From positions 1-33,546 of the forward strand of contig CAYSZU010000007.1 of the NCBI GenBank assembly GCA_964435635.1: a DNA stretch of 33,546 nucleotides, read 5' to 3'. Shown here piece by piece: positions 18,300 through 25,493 of this stretch. Both the position numbers and the translations under genes were made by a program. Source of the DNA: DAOOOU01 sp964435635 (lineage in GTDB: Bacteria; Bacillota_I; Bacilli_A; RF39; UBA660). Position 1 is the stretch's first letter. Each line of letters opens with the position of its first letter. The notes below the pieces were generated by a model. The model searched no databases. It worked only from the letters and a program-made list of their open reading frames with translations, and was not told the origin of the DNA.

Positions 18300-18351
18300 T
18301 CTTACCACAATTTTTATATTACCATTCTTTTATAATAAAACCAAATGTTTT

Positions 18352-19227
18352 TTATAATGACTGCTTTTCATTTTGATCTTTTTCTAAGCTTGGTAATTCT
18401 GCCAAGGTGGTTATTTCAACTGTCCGGGGTTCATTGTTATCAATATTATTTGGCTCATCATTAGGCTTTATATCTAAAGAAGGCGTATTCGGACTTGCTT
18501 GCTGAAGGCCCTGATTATTTGGTTGTGCTTCAGAAGAAAAACTATTTTGGTTCGGCAGCTGATTAAACTGATTATTTACAATTGATTCCCGGTTTATAAT
18601 AGGATTTTCATTAGTTATTGGTGATGGTTGGTTTATAATGGTTTTTTTCTTAGCTTTATTTCGGGCTATTTTTCTTAGGTCAAATATTATTAAAAAGATT
18701 CCTGGAATAATTATAAATACTAACCAACCCATTGAACCTAATAAGAACTTCTGGAGGCGACCAATTTTTGGAATTCTCAAAACTACTCGGCCAATTAGGT
18801 TTTTTGCTGTAACATAAGAAGAGTCTGGGGATAAGTTATTATCTCCTTGGGTTTTAATTTTAATTAGTCCTTCATCATCAATTATATCTATAACGCGGTG
18901 GGTGATTATTTTTCCTAAGGAAGCTTCACTTGTTGAAACATATGTAATGATATCGTTAATTTTTAGTAAATCTATATCGGTTGTTTTTTTACTGACAATA
19001 ACATCATAAACATTTATATTTGGGACCATACTTGGACTAATAATTGTATACATGGCATATTTAGGATCATATTCTTGCCCTTTTATACTTGCAATTTTAC
19101 TCATTATTAAGTAATACACGATAAAAGTTGCAATTATTGCCAAGATAAAAATTAAAGTCCAGGCCACAATGTTTTTAATCATCAAAAGACTAGATGATAA
19201 TCTAAACTTCTTTCTATCTTCGCCCAT
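18352..19227 (-). CDS. sipW: SipW/archaeal-type signal peptidase I with a long polar C-terminal tail
   Basis: This membrane serine protease has a catalytic Ser66 in ISPSM and His110 in ITHRV. His in place of the usual bacterial Lys places it in the ER/archaeal/SipW type. Asp129 is in TQGDNN. It has one N-terminal helix (about 19-41) and a second at about 165-183. The following 100 residues are an Asn/Pro/Gln/Ser-rich tail absent from ordinary SipW (about 190 residues). I choose the ATG at 19227 (291 residues), which has AGGGG 8 bases upstream. The frame opens earlier at an ATG at 19254, but that ATG overlaps the -10 at 19253-19258 and lacks a ribosome-binding site. Upstream are two SipW-substrate-like proteins, presumably its targets. 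Confidence 0.88.
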   Translation of the reverse strand: MGEDRKKFRLSSSLLMIKNIVAWTLIFILAIIATFIVYYLIMSKIASIKGQEYDPKYAMYTIISPSMVPNINVYDVIVSKKTTDIDLLKINDIITYVSTSEASLGKIITHRVIDIIDDEGLIKIKTQGDNNLSPDSSYVTAKNLIGRVVLRIPKIGRLQKFLLGSMGWLVFIIIPGIFLIIFDLRKIARNKAKKKTIINQPSPITNENPIINRESIVNNQFNQLPNQNSFSSEAQPNNQGLQQASPNTPSLDIKPNDEPNNIDNNEPRTVEITTLAELPSLEKDQNEKQSL

Positions 19228-19252
19228 GTAAATAACCCCTATTCTATCCTTC

Positions 19253-19281
19253 ATTATAATTTATATAACTTTAAAAAACAA
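19253..19281 (-). promoter_or_regulatory. SigA-type promoter of sipW
   Basis: The minus strand shows TTGTTT (19276-19281), a 17-base spacer and TATAAT (19253-19258). The -35 lies within the descending arm and T-tract of the preceding terminator. Transcription would start near 19246, downstream of the first in-frame ATG, supporting the start at 19227. Confidence 0.6.
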
Positions 19282-19311
19282 GAAAAAGGACTTATAATCC
19301 TTTTTCTTGTT
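19271..19311 (-). terminator. Rho-independent terminator between the surface protein genes and sipW
   Basis: A perfect 14-bp stem (19277-19290 with 19298-19311) and 7-base loop are followed by TTTTTT on the minus strand. It begins 18 bases after the stop of the 194-residue gene. It should stop most transcripts of the surface-protein genes before sipW. Confidence 0.85.
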
Positions 19312-19328
19312 ATTTAATTCTTTTCGCT

Positions 19329-19913
19329 CTATTGGTTTATTTTAAACCAAAAAGTGCCTTTAAATTCCTTTGTAATAATATCTTCTGGCTTATCATTTAA
19401 AGTTAAATAATAAAACGATACCCGGTAATTATGAGTTTCACCAGGATTAAGAATTTTTTTCTTAATCAGTATCGCCTCTTGATTTGGCAATGCTTGTCGC
19501 TCAGTAATTATCTTATCATTTTGATAAAGGGAATATACTAAATGTTTAGATTGATTTGATAACCCAGTAACCTTTATCCATGTTAGATTATAGCTTATTT
19601 CATTTTTGCTTTTGTTTACAATACTAAAAGTTTTTGCCTTTTCATTTTGCCATCCCGGGTTAATATCAAGCGCTTCATAGTCAGCACCATTATCATATTT
19701 AATTACTATTCCGCCAGTTTTATCACTAACTTGATTTTTTATAGAACGGTAATTTAAGTAGGCGTATATTGAACTCAAAAAAGCAAGAATTAAAGCAGCA
19801 AAGAAGATGATATAAAGGGTTTTTGTTTGCTTGTTTTTAATTCTTAATTCCTCGTTTTTTAACAGCATGAATTCATTTTCTAATTCTTGATCGACGCTAT
19901 CTTTATTAATCAT
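19329..19913 (-). CDS. Membrane-anchored beta-sandwich surface protein, paralogue of 19925-20467
   Basis: The 194-residue protein has a charged cytoplasmic N-terminus (1-31), one helix (about 32-52) ending AFLSSIYAYLNY, and an extracytoplasmic beta-rich domain. The segment NPGW...AKTFSIVN...ISYNLTWIKVTG (85-117) aligns with VTLSIHN...ITYYLYWEDVTN (74-98) of the preceding protein, so the two are paralogues. It resembles secreted TasA/CalY-type substrates of SipW peptidases in helix-end motif and fold, but this is inference. The long cytoplasmic N-terminus is unusual for a cleaved precursor. AAGGGG lies 7 bases before the ATG; the gap to the preceding gene is 11 bases. A terminator follows immediately. 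Confidence 0.75.
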   Translation of the reverse strand: MINKDSVDQELENEFMLLKNEELRIKNKQTKTLYIIFFAALILAFLSSIYAYLNYRSIKNQVSDKTGGIVIKYDNGADYEALDINPGWQNEKAKTFSIVNKSKNEISYNLTWIKVTGLSNQSKHLVYSLYQNDKIITERQALPNQEAILIKKKILNPGETHNYRVSFYYLTLNDKPEDIITKEFKGTFWFKINQ

Positions 19914-19924
19914 TTCTCGACCCC

Positions 19925-20467
19925 TTACTTTATTCCAACTTTAATTGTCCCAGTAAATTTTATATTTTCATTATTATTAGGTTCGATATTTAAATCCATT
20001 GACTTAATTTCTACAGAGCATGTATGAGTTGTTTTAGCCATTAAAACAATTTCCTTGGTTAGCCGTTCAAAGTTATTTATCTTTTCCGGAAGAACTGTTA
20101 AATCTTTTTGCTCCTGAATTTCACCATTAGCATTGTTGTTACATATTACATAGAAGCCTAAATCACTAGCAGAATTTGTCACATCCTCCCAGTATAAATA
20201 GTAAGTTATTGCCTCTATAGGATTAGTATTATGGATAGACAAAGTAACAGAGTTATTAGCTTCCATGCTAGTATAATCGATATTTATTTCTTTATTTTGA
20301 TCATATGTAATTGTTGCTGGGTACGTTTTTGTTTGAATGATTGTTTGTTTAATTGGGTTTTGGCTAACTGTTGAAGAAGAAAGATAGGCAAAAGTAGCCG
20401 CTGCAACAGCAAACGCTGTTGTAACAAGACCAATTATTATTAAAAATAATACTGTTTTCTTCTCCAT
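19925..20467 (-). CDS. TasA/SipW-substrate-like secreted beta-sandwich protein
   Basis: The 180-residue protein begins with a short basic stretch and a long hydrophobic segment (5-27) ending ATFAYLSSSTVS. This is similar to the (T/A)xAYFxDSxT signature at the cleavage region of SipW substrates such as TasA and camelysin. The mature part is beta-rich, with IHNTNPIEAITYYLYWEDVTN and two Cys (109 and 154). Its closest visible relative is the next gene. Members of this kind form fibres or surface layers in Bacillus biofilms; the role here is inferred. AAGGGG lies 7 bases before the ATG; an extended -10 (TGG TATTAT, 20491-20499) is 24 bases upstream. Confidence 0.75.
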   Translation of the reverse strand: MEKKTVLFLIIIGLVTTAFAVAAATFAYLSSSTVSQNPIKQTIIQTKTYPATITYDQNKEINIDYTSMEANNSVTLSIHNTNPIEAITYYLYWEDVTNSASDLGFYVICNNNANGEIQEQKDLTVLPEKINNFERLTKEIVLMAKTTHTCSVEIKSMDLNIEPNNNENIKFTGTIKVGIK

Positions 20468-20490
20468 AACAATGCCCCTTATATATTATC

Positions 20491-20499
20491 ATAATACCA
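20491..20499 (-). promoter_or_regulatory. Extended -10 promoter of the two surface-protein genes
   Basis: The minus strand reads TGG TATTAT with the -10 at 20491-20496, in the 48-base gap between the hydrogenase stop codon and the first surface-protein gene. A clear -35 is not seen. Confidence 0.45.
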
Positions 20500-20515
20500 T
20501 ATAACCGGGGATTAG

Positions 20516-21829
20516 TTAACCCCTTTTGCCTTTTTTCCAAGCCTCTTCTTGGGGGCGGTAGGTGGTATGCAAGAGACTTTGAGATAAATCGTTATGTGGT
20601 TCTCCTAAGAAACAACGATAAACATTTTGAATATCCGGGTTATTGTAACTAACTTGGGTTTCCATGTTTTGGCAATTATTGTATAAATTATTTAGCCTTT
20701 CTGAAATTAAATTAGGATTCTTACTGGCTAGAGGTTGCCCTCCACCGCCGATACATCCGCCTGAGCAGTTCATAACTTCAATAAAATCATATTGATTGAT
20801 TTTTGGTAATAATTCAGATAGATTTATTAAACCATTAACTATCGCAATTTTTACATCATAATCACCTATTTTAACAGTTGCTTCCTTAAAACCAATCGGC
20901 TCTTTTAGAAACTCAGAAGATAGCATTTCAGCCGGAGCCTTTTTGTTAGTTAATAAAGCATAGGCGGTTCTTAAAGTTGCTTCCATTACTCCACCAGAAA
21001 TACCAAAAAGTAATCCAGAGGCACTTCCTTTACTAAGTAAACAATCAAAATTTTCATCACTTAAATCACGGAAATCTATTTCACTTTCCCTAATCATCAT
21101 TGCTAACTCAGAAGTAGTAATAGCATAATCGATACCTTGAATTTCAGAGCGCTTTATTTCGTATTTTTTTGCCGTACAAGGAACAACAACGACATTAATT
21201 ATCTCATTAGGATCAATATCCTTCAAGCGTCTAAAATATGTCCTAATAATAGCAGCTTGCATTGCAATTGGGCTTTTCGATGTTGCTAAATTAGGAATTA
21301 ATTCCGGATGAAAGATTTCAACATATTTTACCCAAGCAGGGCAACAACTAGTAAGCTGGGGTAAAACAAGTTTATTTTTTAGCCGGTTTACTAACTCATT
21401 AGCTTCTTCGATTATTGTTAAATCAGCACCAAACGTTACATCAAAAACATAACTAAACCCAATCTTTTTTAAAGCAGCAACCATTTTTCCTTCTAAAAAA
21501 GCCCCTGGTTCATATTTAAACTCATCACCAATTGCCACTCTTGTAGCAGGGGCAGCTGAAATAATCACGGTTTTGTTTGTGTCATGAATTAGATCGAGAA
21601 TTTTTTTATATTCATATTTTGGTGTTAAAGCACCAGTTGGGCAAGTTAAAATGCATTGCCCGCAATTAAGACAAACCGGCTCTTTTAGTTTAGCTTTATC
21701 AAATTTTAATCCCGTTTTTTCCCAGCATGTTTTTTGGCATTGTCCACAATTTAGACATTTTTCTTTTGTCCTTTGAATACTAGGATTATCTTCTGCTATC
21801 CATATCTTTTTAACTTTCTTACTTTGCAT
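20516..21829 (-). CDS. hydA: Monomeric [FeFe]-hydrogenase (iron-only hydrogenase catalytic protein)
   Basis: This cytoplasmic enzyme reduces protons with electrons from reduced ferredoxin, or the reverse. The N-terminus has two [4Fe-4S] motifs (C25/C28/C31/C35 and C53/C56/C59/C63). The H-cluster motifs are complete: TSCCPAW (160-166), VPCTAKKYE (216-224, usually MPC) and EVMNCSGGCIGGGGQP (351-366), plus SGGVMEA. A small-subunit-like tail ending in FLGEP...LLHTTY follows. At 437 residues it is a short form without the extra N-terminal iron-sulfur domains of CpI. No HydE/F/G maturase lies in the window; activity requires them elsewhere in the genome. The start has AGGTG 7 bases upstream and an extended -10 at 21864-21872. 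It looks monocistronic. Confidence 0.93.
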   Translation of the reverse strand: MQSKKVKKIWIAEDNPSIQRTKEKCLNCGQCQKTCWEKTGLKFDKAKLKEPVCLNCGQCILTCPTGALTPKYEYKKILDLIHDTNKTVIISAAPATRVAIGDEFKYEPGAFLEGKMVAALKKIGFSYVFDVTFGADLTIIEEANELVNRLKNKLVLPQLTSCCPAWVKYVEIFHPELIPNLATSKSPIAMQAAIIRTYFRRLKDIDPNEIINVVVVPCTAKKYEIKRSEIQGIDYAITTSELAMMIRESEIDFRDLSDENFDCLLSKGSASGLLFGISGGVMEATLRTAYALLTNKKAPAEMLSSEFLKEPIGFKEATVKIGDYDVKIAIVNGLINLSELLPKINQYDFIEVMNCSGGCIGGGGQPLASKNPNLISERLNNLYNNCQNMETQVSYNNPDIQNVYRCFLGEPHNDLSQSLLHTTYRPQEEAWKKGKRG

Positions 21830-21863
21830 ACTTATTCACCTATTTTATATTATTGTTAATAAA

Positions 21864-21872
21864 ATTATAGCA
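21864..21872 (-). promoter_or_regulatory. Extended -10 promoter of the hydrogenase gene
   Basis: The minus strand reads TGC TATAAT with the -10 at 21864-21869, 34 bases before the ATG. No convincing -35 was found. A second TATAAT stands about 20 bases upstream and could be an alternative. Confidence 0.55.
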
Positions 21873-21947
21873 CATTTTTGCATTATAAGAGCACCATCTT
21901 TTAATTATCTGACTTTAAAAGATTTTTTTCTATTATATCTATATCAT

Positions 21948-21983
21948 TTTTAAAAAAGAGCCTCCTTATTTGGAAACTCTTTT
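21948..21983 (-). terminator. Terminator downstream of tRNA-Cys
   Basis: The stem AAAAGAG/CTCTTTT (21954-21960 with 21977-21983), extended by an inner TCC/GGA pairing, is followed on the minus strand by a run of T. It begins 10 bases after the encoded CCA of tRNA-Cys. Confidence 0.75.
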
Positions 21984-21992
21984 GTTTTCTTC

Positions 21993-22066
21993 TGGAGGGG
22001 CCTACCGGATTTGAACCGGTGCTCAGGGAGTTGCAGTCCCTTGCCTTACCACTTGGCTAAGGCCCC
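21993..22066 (-). tRNA. tRNA-Cys (anticodon GCA), CCA encoded
   Basis: The reverse complement gives acceptor GGGGCCT pairing with AGGCCCC, a D-stem GCC/GGC, anticodon stem AGGGA/TCCCT closing the loop CTGCAAC (anticodon GCA), T-arm CCGGTTCAAATCCGG, discriminator T and encoded CCA at 21993-21995. The total is 74 bases. The U73 discriminator is the known identity element of tRNA-Cys. It is a single-tRNA transcription unit with its own promoter and terminator. Confidence 0.97.
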
Positions 22067-22084
22067 ATCTTTTTTGGTGATTAT

Positions 22085-22113
22085 ATTTTATCTTAATATA
22101 AGATCTTTGTCAA
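22085..22113 (-). promoter_or_regulatory. SigA-type promoter of tRNA-Cys
   Basis: The minus strand shows the perfect -35 TTGACA (22108-22113), a 17-base spacer and TAAAAT (22085-22090), 18 bases before the mature tRNA 5' end at 22066. It is the best consensus match in the window, as expected for a stable RNA gene. Confidence 0.85.
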
Positions 22114-22123
22114 TCAGACCAGA

Positions 22124-22151
22124 CTAAAACGAAAGCCTAAAGCTTTCATTT
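22124..22151 (-). terminator. Terminator of the 23753-22146 gene
   Basis: The stem GAAAGC/GCTTTC (22131-22136 with 22142-22147), flanked by AAAA/TTTT on the minus strand, overlaps the TGA stop codon at 22146-22148 and is followed by TTTTAG. It is a modest hairpin that lies just before the tRNA-Cys promoter. Confidence 0.6.
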
Positions 22152-23753
22152 TAATTTGATTGTCATTTCTTTTCCTCTTACATTTAAGATAAGATCAATT
22201 GTTTTTGCATTAGCAACATCGGCTTTGACTTGAAACACATCAAAATCTTTTAAATTTGTTGGGGTTCGATTAATTAAACCGGATTCGTTATAAACATCTT
22301 TGTCGTTCTTATATCTAAGTTTAGCAAAATCTACATAGAAGTTATGATTAATTAAATCATAGGAAGCATAATTCGATTCTTTGGCCAATTTTAATTTAGT
22401 TTCTAATACAAGAAGGATTCCACCTTTAGTTTTTACATAGTCTATTCCAACCACCCCAACTGATGGTTGGCATTTATCATCAAGGCAATAATCATAACTA
22501 TATTCATAACGATTTGTTAATTCATAACTATTAACCACTAACGTTGAATCTAATAATGGCGTTCCAGTAAAACTTATTTCTTCTTTTAATTTATAGTCGC
22601 GTTTAATAATATCCTTGCTCTCAACGACTGGTGAGATCTGAATTTTTTTATAACGGCCAACTAAGATTTCTTTTTCTTTTGTTGTCCCAATTAAAATTCT
22701 GATTTCATATTCGCTTTTTATTTGAGAATTTAATAGTTCATAAACTAGGCAAATAACATTGTTTGTTTTCGCTCTTAGTTTACCGCCATAGTAGGGGCTA
22801 GCAACGTCAATAAAATTACCACTTTTATCTAATTTTGGATATAAAACAATATTATCATCTAAATATAAAGCAAAATCGTCTTTATTAATTCCTGCTGCGC
22901 TACTTGAATTATTTTTAAATTCAGCAACCACTACTAAATACGCTTTATTTTCGTGAATAATATTACCCTTATAATCATAAATGTTAATCATAGAATCAGT
23001 AACTTTAACATCAAATCCATTATATTGAAATACCGTGTTGGTTTTATAATATTTATTATAAACCTTAACATTCAAAATTAAAGATGCCACACTAAATAAT
23101 ACTACTCCAATTAAAATAAAGGTAAAAATTAGTTTGTTCTCCAAAATATAATATTTTGTATCACGAATTTTACTTCTTATTTTTCTTTCAATTTCATATC
23201 TATCAATATTTATATTTACTTCAATTTCTTCTGAGTCTTCTTCACTCAAATCAAGATCTTCTAAATCTTCGTTAAAATTAAAACTTTTAATATCAAAACC
23301 AATTCCCCTAATTAAGGTATATCCAATTATCAAATAACTAATATAATACGTTATTTGAGATATATCCCGATACATTAAAGCAACGGAAGAGTCGATCGTT
23401 TTTGTTTCTATCTTTGCTAATAAATTATAGATTAAGTAGATATAACTCAATAGAGCAATAAAATAAATTGTAATTAAAAGATAAAACCTAATTGATTTCT
23501 TTTTGGCATTCATTAAATAAGTAATTGCAATAACCGTTATTATTATTAGAATAACTGCTAAATACATAAAACCATTAACATAAGTTGAAGGAATATCCTT
23601 CAAGTTAGTTGTATAGCCATCTTTAATATAATTATCTAGAAAGTTATAAATATTTGTCGTTCTAATTGAAAGATAAATCATTGGGATTGTTAAAATGAGA
23701 TGGATTAATCTAAAGTATTTTATGAGCAAACCATATGGCTTTTTTAAAATCAT
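22146..23753 (-). CDS. Multi-pass membrane protein with C-terminal extracytoplasmic Ig-like region, unknown
   Basis: The 535-residue protein has four N-terminal membrane segments (about 12-29, 53-75, 81-106, 131-152) and an acidic cytoplasmic linker (about 158-178: EDLEDLDLSEEDSEE). A fifth helix follows (about 208-230). The large extracytoplasmic beta-rich part (about 235-535) contains a DUF4352-like stretch: YLVVVAEFKNNSS...F.L..D.. and GTTKEKEILVGRYK. A two-Cys segment (CLDDKC) occurs near 430. DUF4352-like domains are beta-sandwiches in secreted or membrane proteins of Gram-positives with no fixed function. The start has AGGAGTG upstream and an extended -10 at 23777-23785. It appears monocistronic, between terminators. 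Confidence 0.65.
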   Translation of the reverse strand: MILKKPYGLLIKYFRLIHLILTIPMIYLSIRTTNIYNFLDNYIKDGYTTNLKDIPSTYVNGFMYLAVILIIITVIAITYLMNAKKKSIRFYLLITIYFIALLSYIYLIYNLLAKIETKTIDSSVALMYRDISQITYYISYLIIGYTLIRGIGFDIKSFNFNEDLEDLDLSEEDSEEIEVNINIDRYEIERKIRSKIRDTKYYILENKLIFTFILIGVVLFSVASLILNVKVYNKYYKTNTVFQYNGFDVKVTDSMINIYDYKGNIIHENKAYLVVVAEFKNNSSSAAGINKDDFALYLDDNIVLYPKLDKSGNFIDVASPYYGGKLRAKTNNVICLVYELLNSQIKSEYEIRILIGTTKEKEILVGRYKKIQISPVVESKDIIKRDYKLKEEISFTGTPLLDSTLVVNSYELTNRYEYSYDYCLDDKCQPSVGVVGIDYVKTKGGILLVLETKLKLAKESNYASYDLINHNFYVDFAKLRYKNDKDVYNESGLINRTPTNLKDFDVFQVKADVANAKTIDLILNVRGKEMTIKLK

Positions 23754-23776
23754 TTAACCCACTCCTATTCTTAGTT

Positions 23777-23785
23777 ATTATAACA
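23777..23785 (-). promoter_or_regulatory. Extended -10 promoter of the 23753-22146 gene
   Basis: The minus strand reads TGT TATAAT with the -10 at 23777-23782, 23 bases before the ATG. No clear -35; that region is the T-tract of the preceding terminator. Confidence 0.55.
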
Positions 23786-23793
23786 TATACCCA

Positions 23794-23822
23794 ATTAAAA
23801 AAACATGATATTCATGTTTTTT
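23794..23822 (-). terminator. Terminator of the 25405-23828 gene pair
   Basis: The stem AAAAAACATGA/TCATGTTTTTT around a 3-base loop (arms about 23798-23808 and 23812-23822) is followed by T on the minus strand. It begins 6 bases past the stop of the 367-residue gene. Confidence 0.8.
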
Positions 23823-23827
23823 ACTAC

Positions 23828-24931
23828 TTATTTATAGATAAAAATAACATTTTGATTATTAAAATTCCATTCAAAATTTCTTAATAAAAGCTGCTCAAAA
23901 GTTTGATCGTTAAAGGCATATAACCGATCTTGAAAAAGATAAAAGACTTCGTTGTTAATTACCGTAATGATTTTATCAATCTTGAAATTGCTCGCTTTAA
24001 TAATTTTTTTGCTATCAAAATATTTTAAATAAAGTTGATTGTTAATAATAAAATAGTTATGTGTTTTTGGTTCACTAAAAGCATAATCCTGACTAACTAA
24101 TTTATTTAATCCAATCGCTTCCCATTCCCCGTTTTTTAGAATCTTTCCTTTTATACTTTCGGTCCCGATAACCCTCATTCTTTGTTTATGTGGCACTATT
24201 TCATATTCAATTTTGTTTTTGCGATCAACTAAATAAACACTATGGTCTTTTGTCCCTAAAATATAACTATCAAGCGAAATCTCGGCTTTAATTTGCCATT
24301 CTTTAATCCGCCCTTTAAGCATATCTATAACATAGAACTTCTTGAAGCTAAAAGCTTCATCATAGTCGGCAATTAATATATAATTATTAATTTGCGTAAT
24401 AATAGGAGCAGTATAAACGTCTCGTTTAAAAAGTTTTAATGATTTCTGACGGCTTTCAGATATTAAATCAAACCCCCGATAATTCCAGATTGCAAAAGTA
24501 TAACCTCGGTAGTTATTTATTTCCGTCTTATTATATTTTTTATTAAGGTTTATCTGACTAGGTAATTTATAATTAATCTTAGCTTTTAATTCTTTAGTAA
24601 CTAAGGAATATGCTATTTGGCGCGTTTCGTTTTTACATAATGGTGGTGTCATATTAGTAGTTATGCAAGTTGTTTCATCACTCTGGTGTTTATTTACGGT
24701 TGTAATGAACCTTCTTTCAGTCGAATACTTTTGAAAGACAACACTTTCAAATGTATTTGAACCGCTTTTTATTTCATAGAAATATAATTGGCTCTTTTTA
24801 TCATACTTTTCCAGTATTTCAAACTTACCAACTTGATAAGTAATCGTATAATCTTTTGGTTGGTAATAATAATATATAAATGTAATTATGCAAAGAATTA
24901 TAACTACTATGAATAATACATTTTTTTTCAT
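23828..24931 (-). CDS. Signal-anchored extracytoplasmic beta-rich protein, unknown
   Basis: The 367-residue protein has an N-terminal helix (about 4-22, KNVLFIVVIILCIITFIYYYY). The remainder is rich in aromatic and beta-branched residues and looks like a chain of beta strands. Recurrent short units (NNYILIADYDEAF, DHSVYLVDRKNKIEYEI, NNQLYLKYFDSKKII, NNEVFYLFQDRLYAFN) are suggestive of a beta-propeller with about six blades. Two Cys (CITTNMTPPLC, about 89-98) could form a disulfide. No catalytic motif and no recognised family. AAAGGGAG lies upstream of the ATG. It follows the PH-domain gene by 12 bases and shares its transcript. Confidence 0.6.
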   Translation of the reverse strand: MKKNVLFIVVIILCIITFIYYYYQPKDYTITYQVGKFEILEKYDKKSQLYFYEIKSGSNTFESVVFQKYSTERRFITTVNKHQSDETTCITTNMTPPLCKNETRQIAYSLVTKELKAKINYKLPSQINLNKKYNKTEINNYRGYTFAIWNYRGFDLISESRQKSLKLFKRDVYTAPIITQINNYILIADYDEAFSFKKFYVIDMLKGRIKEWQIKAEISLDSYILGTKDHSVYLVDRKNKIEYEIVPHKQRMRVIGTESIKGKILKNGEWEAIGLNKLVSQDYAFSEPKTHNYFIINNQLYLKYFDSKKIIKASNFKIDKIITVINNEVFYLFQDRLYAFNDQTFEQLLLRNFEWNFNNQNVIFIYK

Positions 24932-24943
24932 TTTATCTCCCTT

Positions 24944-25405
24944 TTAATCTTTTGCGTCTTTATTATTAATATAGACCGTATTATATTTTTTCTTTTCTCT
25001 CATCATATATGTAGAAATGGCTGTTTCAATTTCTGGCAACGATTTTTTAGCCAGTTTTGATATTGTTACGCATTCTTTAATTGTATCAATGACAATTTTT
25101 CCCCACAATACGCCTTGGTAAACTTGCATATCATTAAATAAATCGGGAGTAATAGCGGTCAAGGCATACCCAAATAGTAGTCTTTTTTGACCAAATAAAA
25201 TTCGCTTATTAGTTAAAACGATTGTGGCCGAAGAAAAAATATCAAACAACTTATCGTTTTTTTGACCGGCAAAAGCATATAGTATTTCTTCGTCAGTGTT
25301 TAAATGAGTTTGAATAACTTTGCTATGAAGTCTTTGACGAAGCCAATATATTCCTCCTGGATACCTTTTCATAAATTCGTGAACTTTATCATATACTATT
25401 CCCAT
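24944..25405 (-). CDS. Bacterial PH-domain protein
   Basis: The 153-residue soluble protein has a bacterial pleckstrin-homology-like domain (about 30-135). The diagnostic strand pattern is HLNTDEEILYAFAGQ...ATIVLTNKRILFGQ, then ITPDLFNDMQV and GKIVIDTIKECVTISKLAKKSLPEIETAI, the typical final strand and helix of short bPH domains. Such domains bind partners at or near the membrane; the biochemical role is unknown. AAAGGAG lies 9 bases before the ATG. It is the first gene of a two-gene unit with a membrane-anchored beta-rich protein; a possible -10 (TATAAAAT) stands about 30 bases upstream. Confidence 0.75.
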   Translation of the reverse strand: MGIVYDKVHEFMKRYPGGIYWLRQRLHSKVIQTHLNTDEEILYAFAGQKNDKLFDIFSSATIVLTNKRILFGQKRLLFGYALTAITPDLFNDMQVYQGVLWGKIVIDTIKECVTISKLAKKSLPEIETAISTYMMREKKKYNTVYINNKDAKD

Positions 25406-25456
25406 GATCTGATCTCCTTTAATATATATGCTTATTTTATATCTTTTTAGTTACTA

Positions 25457-25493
25457 ATGCAAATAAAAAGCGGAAAATATTACATCCCGCTTA
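25457..25493 (-). terminator. Terminator of the 26730-25480 gene, overlapping its stop codon
   Basis: The stem AAGCGG/CCGCTT (25468-25473 with 25487-25492), with a 13-base loop that includes the TAA stop at 25480-25482, is followed by TTTTTATTTG on the minus strand. The ascending arm encodes the last residues of the protein. Confidence 0.7.

Noticed and set aside
21950..22150. Integration site (att) at tRNA-Cys
   Set aside because: The tRNA is complete with CCA and its own promoter and terminator; no integrase gene or duplicated tRNA 3' end is visible in the window.
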